Shown here: positions 28,323 through 38,309 of the stretch, piece by piece
Numbering within the stretch: the first letter of the stretch is position 1
How the letters are laid out: each line of letters opens with the position of its first letter
NCBI GenBank assembly: GCA_003280295.1
Contig: QCFI01000012.1
Coordinates: forward strand, 1-49,156
Direction of reading: 5' to 3'
Length of the DNA stretch: 49,156 bases
From: Prochlorococcus sp. AG-363-C20
GTDB taxonomy: Bacteria; Cyanobacteriota; Cyanobacteriia; PCC-6307; Cyanobiaceae
Made by a program: the position numbers and the translations under genes
The notes under the pieces: model-generated
The model's database searches: none
What the model was told of the DNA's origin: nothing
Seen by the model: only the letters and a program-made list of their open reading frames with translations

Positions 28323-28697
28323 ATGTCATGGCAGCCAAAGAAGCGCTCTAAAAAGGGGGTGACCTTGAGAATTAAGAGTTTTTTAACATCAATGTTGTTT
28401 TTTTTGGTTATTGGAAGTGAAAGATTCAAATCACATGCTGATGAGAATCATGCTTTGTCACCATTAGAGTCTTTCTCAATTGAGTGTATTCAAACAAGTC
28501 AAAGTTCCGCTTGTAGAAAAGCAGTGTTTCATGCAGAAGTTTTGCAGCGTCAGGCTGCTTCTGCAGGTTCCTTTTCATGTCAGTCTCGTTTGTTGGGTTT
28601 AGAAGCCGATTTGATTATGAGTTCTTTTAAGACAAGAAGGGTTGAATCTGCTTTGGCAATGCTGAAAGAAGTGAAGGTGTTATGTAGAGAGCTTTAA
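28323..28697 (+). CDS. Small exported or anchored protein with four cysteines (124 aa)
   Basis: From ATG 28323 the 124-aa protein has a basic N-terminus (KKRSKKGVTLRIK), a hydrophobic segment (about 18-31, SFLTSMLFFLVIG), and a soluble domain with Cys at 55, 64, 86 and 121. The even number of Cys in an exported helical domain suggests two disulphides. An upstream TTG-type start (28281) would only add 14 residues before the basic region. I do not recognise the family. It stands alone, divergent from the 70-aa membrane protein; the spacing to the next gene (404 nt) argues for its own transcript. Confidence 0.7.
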   Translation: MSWQPKKRSKKGVTLRIKSFLTSMLFFLVIGSERFKSHADENHALSPLESFSIECIQTSQSSACRKAVFHAEVLQRQAASAGSFSCQSRLLGLEADLIMSSFKTRRVESALAMLKEVKVLCREL

Positions 28698-29101
28698 GTA
28701 ATTTGATATTACGAATGCAGTCTTTAATTTGGCCTCATTATTGATAGCAGGCTAATTGAAGAGGGTATTTTATTGATTTATTGGATATACATGTTTTATT
28801 TGTTTGAATATTTAAGACATAAGCACAACTTTTATTCGTTAAGTTCTTGTATCTGATTTCTATGCATAAAGTTTTTTGGTTTATGAGAACTCAGATTATT
28901 TAGCTAATTTCATAAGGAATAATGATTTTAACAGGAGCCCCTAAGATCATTTCTGATTGAGGTAATAGCTTTCCCTTTATACAGGACTTAGTCTTAGGGT
29001 CTTATAAGGCTCTTTTAGATGTGTAATTTTACATTTGAATAATCATAGTAGGTTTTATGTGCATTTATGGTGTTTATTAGTCGATAGGTTCTTTTAAAGG
29101 G
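28698..29101. other. 404-nt stretch without a confident gene; possible structured RNA or leader
   Basis: Only very short frames occur on both strands (21 codons or fewer). The 3' half holds a long-range complementarity (see 28935-29012). The last 90 nt must contain the leader of the 99-aa protein. Nothing else is supported. Confidence 0.5.
28935..29012 (+). ncRNA. Candidate structured RNA or 5' leader
   Basis: GAGCCCCTAAGA (28935-28946) can pair with TCTTAGGG (28992-28999), and the outer GAGCC alternatively with GGCTC (29008-29012). This gives a closed element of about 78 nt in otherwise AT-rich non-coding sequence, 90 nt before the next start codon. This is pairing by eye only; no folding was run and no family is recognised. 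It could be a small RNA or the leader of the 99-aa gene. Confidence 0.25.
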
Positions 29102-29401
29102 ATGGCTGAAATCAAACAGTCTTCAGGAGAAGGCATCGGAGCAGGTCAAGAGGCTAATCAATCAAGCGTTGATCAATTGAAGAAGAAGAAAAAAAAGTGG
29201 ACCAACAAGTCTGGATTAAAATCTGAGGATTCAGAAGTGCTTCTTAAAGTTGGAAGCCTTGAATATAAAGCACCAGGGAGAAGGCAAAGAGTTGTTCTTG
29301 GATCGATAGTCTTAGGGGGTAATCTTCTTCTTGTCTTGGCTGTAACACTGTATTTTTATAATCCATCATTTAAAGAATTTATAACTACTGTTGGAAAGTG
29401 A
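29102..29401 (+). CDS. Small tail-anchored membrane protein (99 aa), unknown function
   Basis: The 99-aa protein has a charged N-terminal half with an unusual Lys run (LKKKKKKW, about 26-33), then SEVLLKVGSLEYKAPGRRQR, one strong membrane helix (about 64-87, VVLGSIVLGGNLLLVLAVTLYFY) and a short C-terminal tail PSFKEFITTVGK. Topology is probably N-terminus in the cytoplasm, by the positive-inside rule. The start is ATG 29102 with AAAGG directly before it. The KxGSLEYKAPG-type segment looks conserved in style, but I do not recognise a family. It is in the small-protein stretch between gluQRS and the glycosyltransferases. Confidence 0.7.
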   Translation: MAEIKQSSGEGIGAGQEANQSSVDQLKKKKKKWTNKSGLKSEDSEVLLKVGSLEYKAPGRRQRVVLGSIVLGGNLLLVLAVTLYFYNPSFKEFITTVGK

Positions 29402-29562
29402 ATTGTCTTTATAGAAGCTTTTTTTATTGAGAATTTAAAACTCTCGAAAATTAACAATAATATCATTAATTTTCTTTTTTTCTAAAAGGATTTTCCTAAA
29501 AAAATACCAACTTCTACCTAATGATTTCTTTTGTTAAAAAGGAAAATCATCGCAAAGGATAT

Positions 29563-29598
29563 GTTCTTTAAGTTTAGGTAAGAATATGCTTAAGGAAC
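29563..29598 (+). promoter_or_regulatory. Leader hairpin before the 58-aa ORF
   Basis: GTTCTTTAAG (29563-29572) pairs with CTTAAGGAAC (29589-29598) over 10 bp with one G-U pair and a 16-nt loop. It ends 40 nt before the AGGAGG of the next gene. A second inverted repeat, GATTTTCCT (29489-29497) / AGGAAAATC (29540-29548), lies just before. It could be a leader structure or the terminator region of the preceding gene, but there is no U-tract. Confidence 0.35.
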
Positions 29599-29652
29599 GA
29601 TGTTTCTTTATTAGGATTCATTTCTCGTAAATCTATTAGGAGGACTGCTGGA

Positions 29653-29829
29653 GTGAGCAATCAAAGCCTCGATCCCCAAAAAAGAGATAAGGTGTCACCT
29701 CAACGTCAAACTGCTTTGAAATGGAGCCATGATGGAGAGCTATCCCCAATTGATATGACAAGAATTCTTGATAAGCTTGCCAACTCTGAGTTGACAGAAT
29801 GTGACCTTGCTTGCAACTTGGACGAATAG
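29653..29829 (+). CDS. Small soluble protein (58 aa), GTG start, unknown function
   Basis: The frame starts at GTG 29653 with a perfect AGGAGG at 29638-29643, 9 nt upstream. The 58-aa product begins MSNQSLDPQKRDKVSPQRQ, passes through LKWSHDGELSPIDMTRIL and ends in NSELTECDLACNLDE. It is soluble, with a charged N-terminus, a Pro-Ile-Asp-Met helix start and a C-terminal Cys pair (E-C-D-L-A-C). The longer opposite-strand frame over the same bases has no ribosome site and reads as a shadow. Family unknown. Composition and ribosome site favour a real gene. Confidence 0.65.
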   Translation: MSNQSLDPQKRDKVSPQRQTALKWSHDGELSPIDMTRILDKLANSELTECDLACNLDE

Positions 29830-29913
29830 ACTCAGATAGATAATTAAGTTCCTTTGAGAGGTCTATCTGTAATGTCAATATTGTTTTATGGTTCATAAAT
29901 GTATTAAGTAAAC

Positions 29914-30153
29914 ATGAAATTATTTATTAGTGTTGTGAGCCTTTTGCTTATTGCATTTTGCTCCTATTACTTTCTCAGTAAATACCACTCAGCTTTTGAA
30001 GCTGATCAGGCATGTCACGCTGAAAAATGGAATTTGTATAAAGAAGACTCACGTTTTGATTGTGACCATGATTTGGAAACAGACCAATGGATTTTGTTTG
30101 AAATAGTGCCAAATCACATGCCCGCAAAGGTAGTAAAGCGCTTTCGCTATTAA
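29914..30153 (+). CDS. Small membrane-anchored protein (79 aa), unknown function
   Basis: ATG 29914 begins a 79-aa protein with an N-terminal hydrophobic segment (residues 3-21, LFISVVSLLLIAFCSYYFL) followed by an aromatic and acidic domain with two Cys (about 34 and 49) and the pattern ETDQWILFEIVPN. The segment may be a signal anchor; the Cys at 16 has no lipobox context. Exported or membrane-anchored, with one possible disulphide between the two outer Cys. I do not recognise a family. It is 84 nt after the 58-aa ORF. Confidence 0.65.
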   Translation: MKLFISVVSLLLIAFCSYYFLSKYHSAFEADQACHAEKWNLYKEDSRFDCDHDLETDQWILFEIVPNHMPAKVVKRFRY

Positions 30154-30282
30154 TACCTTATTGGATCTATATGCTTTATTTTCCTTATATTTTTTTAGCC
30201 CCTTCCTTGGCTGTTTTTCATTTTAAATAAGTCTTCAAATAAATAATATTAGAAATAATTGACCAATTGGAATATTCTTAAT

Positions 30283-30300
30283 ATTTAAGCGCACTTAAAT
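30283..30300 (+). terminator. Perfect 7-bp hairpin with CGCA loop, possible terminator
   Basis: ATTTAAG-CGCA-CTTAAAT followed by TTCGTTTTAT. It sits between the ends of the 79-aa gene (+) and the 53-aa ORF (-), so it may end one or both transcripts. The stem is AT-rich and weak; it lies 130 nt past the 79-aa gene's stop. Confidence 0.3.
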
Positions 30301-30346
30301 TTCGTTTTATCTTATAGCTGATCAAGTTCCTTCCTGGTTTTGAAGA

Positions 30347-30508
30347 TTAAGCTCTCTTGTTTTGTTTTTGTCTATGTAGTTTTCTTTTTGACTTCTTGAT
30401 CATGCGTTTAGCCTTATTAGATAAGTAAGAAGCTTCTGCATTACTTAGCCAGAAACCTGTTAGTGAAATAAAAATAACTATCAATAGAAACCAGGTGTAG
30501 AGGTTCAT
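30347..30508 (-). CDS. Small membrane protein with basic tail (53 aa), unknown function
   Basis: Reading the minus strand from ATG 30508 gives a 53-aa protein: one N-terminal membrane helix (MNLYTWFLLIVIFISLTGFW), then SNAEASYLSNKA and a very basic tail (KRMIKKSKRKLHRQKQNKR). A weak AAAGG precedes the start by about 9 nt. A membrane anchor followed by about 12 Lys/Arg residues is typical of small regulatory or assembly membrane proteins and is unlikely by chance. Not recognised. It converges with the 79-aa gene. Confidence 0.55.
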   Translation of the reverse strand: MNLYTWFLLIVIFISLTGFWLSNAEASYLSNKAKRMIKKSKRKLHRQKQNKRA

Positions 30509-30891
30509 GGGGAATTACCTTTTGATTTAGTTGTCTCTTATAAATTGAGTATATTCATTTAGGTGTAGAAGACCTACAAAATTAAAGTTGGCCTTATTTT
30601 TTAATACTTAAATTTTCAAGAATCTAACTATCGGCAGGAGTAGGGTGGAAATCATTTTTATTAAAGCTTTCATTAGAATTTTTTTGAAATGGTTGTGACG
30701 GATTATTGTTTGAACTGAAACTTAACTGGTAGAGCAATCAAATCTTTGCTAGTAAAGGTTGTATTTAATGAATTTGCAATGTATGTGATCCTTCCTCTTC
30801 TTCTAGTAGCTTTTGAGCGCTTCTTGAAATCTACTTTCTTTATAGAATAGTTTAATGATTTAAAAATTGCCAAATCGCATAAGCTTGATTG
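30509..30891. other. 383-nt stretch without a confident gene
   Basis: It holds upstream sequence for the 53-aa ORF (-) and for the NdhF-like fragment (+). The only longer frame is a 56-codon one on the minus strand, listed separately. A 23-codon plus-strand frame (30779-30850) is too short to judge. No hairpin or promoter stands out. Confidence 0.5.
30703..30873 (-). CDS. Possible small basic protein (56 aa), doubtful
   Basis: From TTG 30873 the minus strand reads 56 aa with a basic stretch (VDFKKRSKATRRRGR) then ITYIANSLNTTFTSK and LIALPVKFQFKQ. It starts 18 nt from the NdhF-like ATG on the other strand, so the two would be divergent with almost no promoter space. No ribosome site is seen. 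It may be a chance frame; it is listed because its composition is protein-like and the gap is long. Confidence 0.25.
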   Translation of the reverse strand: MAIFKSLNYSIKKVDFKKRSKATRRRGRITYIANSLNTTFTSKDLIALPVKFQFKQ

Positions 30892-31329
30892 ATGACGTCA
30901 CTTTTGGAAATTGCCTGGTTGATCCCATTGCTCCCTTTTATAGGATCACTATTCATTTTGGCTTTGCTCATTTGCTTTAATAGAACAATGAATAGGCTTA
31001 CTAAGCCTGTTTCATTCTTTCTTATATTTTGTGTTGCTTTACCAACAGCTTTAAGCTTTGCCTTGTTTCAAAAACAAATTGTAGGACAAATTCTTAACTT
31101 GGATTTAAATTTGGCAAATATTAAATTACATTTAGATTTATACGCAGATAAAATCTCAACTATTTCATCTGTTGTCTTTGGCTTAGTCTCTTTGCTACTT
31201 ATGACTTTTTCTTATTTCTCAATGGAAAGGAAGCAAGGCTATGTACGTTATTTTGTTCTTTTTGGACTTTCATGTGGATTAATATTTTCGTTCATCTTGA
31301 GTGCAAATCCTTTCCAAAATTTATTTTAG
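30892..31329 (+). CDS. Truncated NdhF-like (NADH dehydrogenase chain 5) membrane protein
   Basis: The 145-aa protein matches the N-terminal quarter of NdhF/NuoL-type subunits, as I recall them: EIAWLIPLLPFIGSLF corresponds to the AAWLIPVLPLLG start of NdhF, and RKQGYVRYFVLFGLSCGLIFSFILSANPFQ to the DPGYVRFYAYLSLFGSSML segment. Four membrane helices are predicted (about 7-29, 39-59, 87-107, 118-138). The family is normally above 600 aa, and no homologous sequence continues in any frame after the stop. The start is ATG 30892; a TTG lies directly before. It is either a decayed gene or a small retained NDH-type protein. Confidence 0.6.
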   Translation: MTSLLEIAWLIPLLPFIGSLFILALLICFNRTMNRLTKPVSFFLIFCVALPTALSFALFQKQIVGQILNLDLNLANIKLHLDLYADKISTISSVVFGLVSLLLMTFSYFSMERKQGYVRYFVLFGLSCGLIFSFILSANPFQNLF

Positions 31330-31493
31330 CATTCTTTATTATTGATTATAGGATAGAAATTGCTGATTTTATTTTATGAGTGAAATGGTCGTGAATTTTG
31401 AAATAGTAATTTCCCCTTTATTCTTCTTTTTCGAATGTAATTTTATCCCTGATCATTTAGAGCCTACTTGGCAAATTTTGTTCCTTCGCAAAA

Positions 31494-32747
31494 TTGAATG
31501 TGGTTAGTACGATCTCAACAGGTATTCCTAACCGAATAGCTCTTGTTCATGAATGGTTCTCACCTTCTTCTGTTGGAGGTGCTGAGGCAGTGGTTAAGGC
31601 TATAGATGAGATTTTGTTTTCTATTGCTTCCAAGCCTCAATTAGTTGCTTTAGTAGATGGTGAAAGCAATAGGCCAGGGAGTTGGTTGTTTGGAAGATCA
31701 GTAGAAACTAGTTTCATCCAGGGCTTACCTTTTGGAGTAAGTCATGTACAGAATTACTTGCCACTTTTACCTTGCGCTATTGAGCAAATTGACCTTAGTG
31801 AATTCCCATTGGTAATAAGCAGTAGTCATCTTGTTGCTAAGGGTGTGATGACTTCTCCAGAACAACTTCATGTGAGTTATGTACATACACCTGTTAGATA
31901 TGCATGGGATCAAATGCATGTCTATTTGAATAGTTCCTCTATAAAAAAATCTTACTTGAAACCTTTAATTCGATGGCAATTGCATCGACTAAGACAGTGG
32001 GATCAATTAAGTGCATCTAGAATTGACTGCATCTTTGCTAATTCTCGTTTTACTGCAAGAAGGATCTCTAAATATTGGCGGCGTAAAGCAAAAGTAATTC
32101 ATCCGCCGGTTTCCGTTGAACGTTTTCGATGGGATCAATCTCGGGATGATTTTTATCTTTGCCTTTCTCGCCTTGTTCCAAACAAAAGAGTTGATTTAGT
32201 TGTTAGGGCATTTAATAAGTTGCAGCTTCCCTTGTTGATTGTTGGAGAAGGTCCTGAAAGAAGTCTTTTGGAAAGTTTGGCATCTCCAAAAATTAAAATT
32301 TTGGGTCATGAAACTAAGGAGCGAGTAGAAGAATTGATGGAACGTTGTAGAGCTTTTGTTTATGCAGGTATAGAGGATTTTGGGATAGCTCCTGTAGAGG
32401 CAATGGCAGCAGGGGCACCAGTTATAGGTTTTGGGAGAGGAGGTTTGTTGGATACGGTTCGTTGTGCATCTAAAGGAGTTCCTTCTCCAACCGGTGTCCT
32501 TTTCCCAGAGCAAACAGTCTCCTCTCTTGTGGGTGCTGTTTCTTGGTTTGAAGAAAGTAGACTATGGAAAAAATTGTCATCGGAATCTATACGCTGTTGG
32601 GCTGAGTGTTTTCGTTCGGAGTTGTTCGCTTCTCGTTTCGAAATTGCTTTGCAGCTTGCTTGGGAAAAACACCAGAATTCATGTTCTATTGCATCAAGCG
32701 ATTCTGGAGACCTTTCAGATTTTCATCAAAAGCAATTTGAAGCATGA
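31494..32747 (+). CDS. GT4-family glycosyltransferase
   Basis: The 417-aa protein is a GT-B fold retaining glycosyltransferase: N-terminal domain RIALVHEWFSPSSVGGAEAVVKAI and YVHTPVRYAWDQMHVYL, then the C-terminal nucleotide-sugar domain with VNKRVDLVVRAFNKL-like (PNKRVDLVVRAF), LIVGEGPERSLLESLA, IKILGHETKERVEELM, and the EX7E-type region AGIEDFGIAPVEAMAAGAPVIGFGRGG. It is cytoplasmic or membrane-associated. No ATG fits; TTG 31494 and GTG 31500 are both possible. The next gene is a phosphoglycosyl transferase 108 nt downstream, so the pair probably acts in surface polysaccharide synthesis. The sugar donor is unknown. Confidence 0.88.
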   Translation: MNVVSTISTGIPNRIALVHEWFSPSSVGGAEAVVKAIDEILFSIASKPQLVALVDGESNRPGSWLFGRSVETSFIQGLPFGVSHVQNYLPLLPCAIEQIDLSEFPLVISSSHLVAKGVMTSPEQLHVSYVHTPVRYAWDQMHVYLNSSSIKKSYLKPLIRWQLHRLRQWDQLSASRIDCIFANSRFTARRISKYWRRKAKVIHPPVSVERFRWDQSRDDFYLCLSRLVPNKRVDLVVRAFNKLQLPLLIVGEGPERSLLESLASPKIKILGHETKERVEELMERCRAFVYAGIEDFGIAPVEAMAAGAPVIGFGRGGLLDTVRCASKGVPSPTGVLFPEQTVSSLVGAVSWFEESRLWKKLSSESIRCWAECFRSELFASRFEIALQLAWEKHQNSCSIASSDSGDLSDFHQKQFEA

Positions 32748-32855
32748 AAGCTTTGCTGCCTTTTTCTTCTATTTTTTATGACCCACTAGGTTTGTTTTTA
32801 TAAATGCTTCTATAAAATCCATATAAGTTGTAAATTTTTCATTTCATAGTTGCAA

Positions 32856-33496
32856 ATGATTGTCTTCCTAAGGCAGCAGAATCTTATTGATAGATCGCTT
32901 AAACGATTAGGGGATTTTGTTTTTTCATTAATTGTTTTAATTGTCGGACTCCCTGTGTTTATTCTTCTGGCTTGTTTGGTCAAACTTAGTTCAACTGGTC
33001 CAGTTTTTTATATTCAGCAGAGAGTAGGTCGTAATTATTCTCGCTTTGGTTGTATTAAGTTCCGAACAATGTATGCAGAATCTGATGACTTGCTTGCCAA
33101 CTTGCTGTCAAATTCCCCTTCTTTAAAGATGGAGTTTGAAAGAGATTTTAAGCTTCGAAAAGATCCTCGAATAACTCCAATTGGTAGATTCCTTAGGCGA
33201 ACAAGTTTAGATGAACTTCCTCAATTTATTAATGTTCTTCGAGGTGAAATGAGTGTCGTTGGCCCTAGGCCAATAGTTGAGGAAGAAATTCCTCGCTATG
33301 GGAATGTTATGGAAAAGATTGCTTTTTTACGTCCAGGAATAACAGGGATTTGGCAGGTAAGTGGTCGCAATAACCTTTCCTATAAGAGAAGAGTTCAGCT
33401 AGATTCATATTATGCATCAGAATGGACATTTCTTTTAGACTTAAAACTTATAGTGCGTACTTTTGGTGTCCTATTGTTTCCAATGGACCGAGGTGC

Positions 33497-33503
<7 letters not shown>
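32856..33503 (+). CDS. Polyprenyl-phosphate phosphoglycosyl transferase (bacterial sugar transferase, PglC/WcaJ-like core)
   Basis: This enzyme moves a sugar-phosphate onto undecaprenyl phosphate to start a polysaccharide. The 215-aa protein has only the monotopic core: one re-entrant membrane helix (about 20-42, FVFSLIVLIVGLPVFILLACL), then SSTGPVFYIQQRVGRN, the catalytic region KFRTMYAESDD, DELPQFINVLRGEMSVVGPRP and LRPGITGIWQVSGRNNLSY. It lacks the N-terminal four-helix region of full WcaJ. Start ATG 32856. It overlaps the convergent cobD by 7 nt. The initiating transferase and GT4 gene form a two-gene unit. Confidence 0.92.
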
Positions 33504-35529
<2,026 letters not shown>

Positions 35530-35652
35530 TCAGTACAAGATTAAGGCTGAGCTTAAGCAAAAGGGTTGGAAGTTTAGTAAGCCTTGATTCAAAAAAAATC
35601 AATTTCCTACTAATTAAGGGAATTTTCCCATTATGTGGGGGGATTTTTTGTA

Positions 35653-36267
35653 TCAATTTTTGGTTTGGGCTTCATTTGGATGAGAAATGACTTTGTCGAT
35701 TAAGCCATATGACTGTGCTTCAGATGCGCTTAGAAAATAGTCTCTATCTGTATCTTTTTCAATTTTTTCAAAAGTTTGGCCAGTCATTTCTGCCATTGCT
35801 TGATTAAGCATCTTTTTTATACGAAGTATCTCGCGCGCTTCTATCTCTATATCACTTGCTTGCCTTTGTGAGGTGCCACCTAATGGTTGATGAATCATTA
35901 TTCTGCTGTGGGGTAGAGCAAGACGTTTTCCTTTTGTTCCTGCTGATAAAAGAAATGCTCCCATAGATGCAGCTAGTCCTACGCAAATCGTCACCACATC
36001 ACTTTTGACATATTTCATGGTGTCATAAATAGCTAGTCCAGCTGTTACTGAGCCGCCAGGAGTATTGATGTAAAGGTATATGGGTTTACTACTGTCTTCA
36101 GAGTCTAGATAAAGCATTTGAGCTACCAGATTGTTTGCTATCCCATCCGTTACCTCTTGGCCTAAAAATAAAATCCTTTCCACACCAAGTCTTGTATAAA
36201 TATCTACCCAGCGCTCTAATTGGCTGCCAGGAAGTCGGTAGGGAACACTTGGGGTACCAATAGGCAT
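35653..36267 (-). CDS. clpP3: ATP-dependent Clp protease proteolytic subunit ClpP3
   Basis: ClpP is the serine protease core of Clp. The 204-aa protein starts [16 protein letters not shown], typical of cyanobacterial ClpP3. Its triad is complete: Ser101 in [11 protein letters not shown], His126 in [11 protein letters not shown] and Asp176 in KDTDRDYF. The oligomerisation segments [20 protein letters not shown] and [13 protein letters not shown] are intact. The partner gene clpR is directly upstream, 93 nt away on the same strand. In cyanobacteria ClpP3 and ClpR form one mixed ring (known biology) that works with ClpC. Confidence 0.95.
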   Translation of the reverse strand: MPIGTPSVPYRLPGSQLERWVDIYTRLGVERILFLGQEVTDGIANNLVAQMLYLDSEDSSKPIYLYINTPGGSVTAGLAIYDTMKYVKSDVVTICVGLAASMGAFLLSAGTKGKRLALPHSRIMIHQPLGGTSQRQASDIEIEAREILRIKKMLNQAMAEMTGQTFEKIEKDTDRDYFLSASEAQSYGLIDKVISHPNEAQTKN

Positions 36268-36360
36268 TGTAAAAATGAGAAGAGGGGAATTAAGAAGTGA
36301 TCAAAAAGATCTATTAGAAAAAAGTCTTTAACTTATGGGTTAGGACTTTTCCGCATGGCT

Positions 36361-37032
36361 TTATTGGAGAGAAGTTGTTTTTGGTAAATCCTTTCGACTC
36401 TTTAAAACACGATCGATTACTCCATATTCAACTGCCTCTTCTGGGTTTAAATAACTCATTCGATCAGAATCCTTTGATAATTGCTCGACAGTGCGACCAG
36501 TATTTTTAGAGAGTATTTCAAGCATTGCTTGCTTGTTATGTATTACCTCTTTGGCACGAATTTGAATGTCAGTAGCTTGTCCTTTTGCCCCACTTCTTGG
36601 TTGATGAAGAACTATGGATGAATGAGGTAGAGCGGCTCTTTGACCTTTTGTTCCAGCAGAAAGAATCACTGCCGCAGTTCCCATTGCCTGGCCAATGCAA
36701 ATCGTATGAACTGGAGGTTTTACATAATTAAGAGTGTCACATATGGCAAAAGCTTCGGTTTCGAAGCCGATCGCATCGCCTGTATACCAACTGGTCCCAG
36801 TTGAATTGATATAGAAATAAATAGGTTTCTCTGAGTTGTCGAACTCCAAATAAAGAAGTTGGGCAATGATTAGTTCAGTTACATCCATTCCAAGCTGTCG
36901 CTTGGAATCATCATCAGAAAACAAAGGAAGTCCTAAGTAGACAATCCTTTCTTTTAGAAGTAGTGATGGCAGATCCGGTGGGGGTGTGCGCATCACGGTC
37001 GACTCACCGTAGTAAGGAGCGGACACCGTCAT
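36361..37032 (-). CDS. clpR: Inactive Clp protease subunit ClpR
   Basis: ClpR is the non-catalytic paralogue that forms the mixed ClpP3/R ring. The 223-aa protein has the ClpP fold but Ser is replaced by Gly in CIGQAMGTAAVIL, and the catalytic Asp site reads DRMSY instead of DRDYF. The His remains in SIVLHQPRSG. It has the ClpR extended N-terminus and an insertion around INSTGTSWYTGDAIGFETEAF. The start ATG 37032 is preferred to an upstream TTG 9 nt earlier. The order PIN/TRAM protein, clpR, clpP3 reads leftwards. Confidence 0.95.
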   Translation of the reverse strand: MTVSAPYYGESTVMRTPPPDLPSLLLKERIVYLGLPLFSDDDSKRQLGMDVTELIIAQLLYLEFDNSEKPIYFYINSTGTSWYTGDAIGFETEAFAICDTLNYVKPPVHTICIGQAMGTAAVILSAGTKGQRAALPHSSIVLHQPRSGAKGQATDIQIRAKEVIHNKQAMLEILSKNTGRTVEQLSKDSDRMSYLNPEEAVEYGVIDRVLKSRKDLPKTTSLQ

Positions 37033-37078
37033 ATGCAGCAAAACTTTCGCAGAGTTTGGAGCCTAGCGGGCTTAAGCC

Positions 37079-38212
37079 TTAAGACGCTTTTATTTTGTTG
37101 GATTTGTTTGAAGGATAACCTTTGTCTAGCCGGCCAAAGATCATCCGGCCAGTAGAGGTTTGCAATGCACCTGTGATAACCACATCCAGCCGTTCACCTA
37201 TGGATTTCCTAGCACCTTCTACTACAACCATTGTTCCATCATCTAGATAAGCCACTCCTTGGTTGCCTTCTTTGCCTTCTCTAACGATCTTCAAATTGAC
37301 TTTCTGCCCTGGCTGTACATCAGGCCTGAGTGCAATTACTAGTTCACTTAGGTTCATGACTTTTAATTCTTTCACCTCAGCAACTTGAGATAAGTTGTAG
37401 TCTGCTGTTATAAGTGTGCCTCCTGTATCAGCAGTCAATTGGAGCAGTCTTTCATCGGTTCCAGTCCCTTCATATCTTGTATTGTTTAGGACCAATCTTT
37501 TCCCATAAGTGTTACGCAATTCTGTTAATAACTTTAGTCCTCTCCGACCTTTAGATCTTTTTTCGTTGTTGCTCGAATCAGCCAATTGTTGTAATTCATC
37601 TATTACACTTTGTGCAACTATAACTTGTCCTTCAATCAGTCCATATGCCATTAACGCATTAATACGGCCATCAATAATTACGCTTGAATCAAGTATTTTT
37701 GCGCTGGCTGGAGTGAGAATGCCTTCGGCTATTAATAGTGCTTCAGTGCTGTTTGGATTAAAAAGGCGTAATAGGGTTCTACCATGTATCTCTGCAAGAT
37801 TATAACCTAATATTCCAAAGAAAATATTACTTAAAACTGCTAAAAAAGGTTTTGCAAATATCATTTCTTTCGGAAGAGGGAGAAAAAGGATCGGTGCTAG
37901 TAGAAGATTTGCTACAAGTAGTCCAATTATTAGACCTAATGATCTGCTAAATAAAAGGTCTGTTGGCATGGTTCGAAATTGCCCGATCAGCCTTTTGCGA
38001 AGTTGCTGGAAAAAAAATCCTGTTATTAATCCAAAGAAGGCACCAAGTCCAGCTAAAAGGTTTCTCAGGTCTGTTTTATTGGCCCATTGTTCAAAAAAAA
38101 CTTCTTCTGAAAATACTTGCTTCAAAATTGTTGGGGGCAAAAAATCAATACAAAGCCATCCAGTAAGCGCCCCTAATAGCAAAAATAAAACAAGTAAAAG
38201 GAGGTTCACCAT
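37079..38212 (-). CDS. PIN/TRAM-domain membrane protein (YacL-like)
   Basis: The 377-aa protein has four N-terminal membrane helices (about 1-130), then a PIN nuclease domain (about 168-290: ILDSSVIIDGRINALMAYGL, VIDELQQLADSSNNEKRSKGRRGL, DERLLQLTADTGGTLITADYNLSQVA with the acidic residues) and a C-terminal TRAM domain (about 295-360: VNLKIVREGKEGNQGVAYLDDGTM). This is the YacL-type membrane-bound PIN/TRAM architecture, thought to act on RNA. ATG start, and 47 nt before clpR's start, so it could be co-transcribed with the Clp genes. The substrate is unknown. Confidence 0.87.
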   Translation of the reverse strand: MVNLLLLVLFLLLGALTGWLCIDFLPPTILKQVFSEEVFFEQWANKTDLRNLLAGLGAFFGLITGFFFQQLRKRLIGQFRTMPTDLLFSRSLGLIIGLLVANLLLAPILFLPLPKEMIFAKPFLAVLSNIFFGILGYNLAEIHGRTLLRLFNPNSTEALLIAEGILTPASAKILDSSVIIDGRINALMAYGLIEGQVIVAQSVIDELQQLADSSNNEKRSKGRRGLKLLTELRNTYGKRLVLNNTRYEGTGTDERLLQLTADTGGTLITADYNLSQVAEVKELKVMNLSELVIALRPDVQPGQKVNLKIVREGKEGNQGVAYLDDGTMVVVEGARKSIGERLDVVITGALQTSTGRMIFGRLDKGYPSNKSNKIKAS

Positions 38213-38309
38213 AGGATTAGCTAGGGATTCCTCTATCTGAATTTATCCAGCATGCTGCATCTCTTTGCGTTGGGCTCTGGAAGATCACCGCACCTCTATA
38301 GGTTGAATT

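Noticed and set aside
28924..29009. Minus-strand 16-codon frame beginning MILGAPVKI in the 404-nt gap
   Set aside because: Too short and stops at once; the sequence is better explained by the inverted repeat.
29636..29896. 86-aa minus-strand frame over the 58-aa ORF
   Set aside because: No ribosome site; the plus-strand frame has a perfect AGGAGG and better composition.
30779..30850. 23-aa hydrophobic peptide frame before the NdhF-like gene
   Set aside because: Too short for a call by eye and no ribosome site.
35585..35650. AT-rich dyads between clpP3 and ilvC as a terminator
   Set aside because: Stems are only 4-6 bp with poor loops; not strong enough to list.
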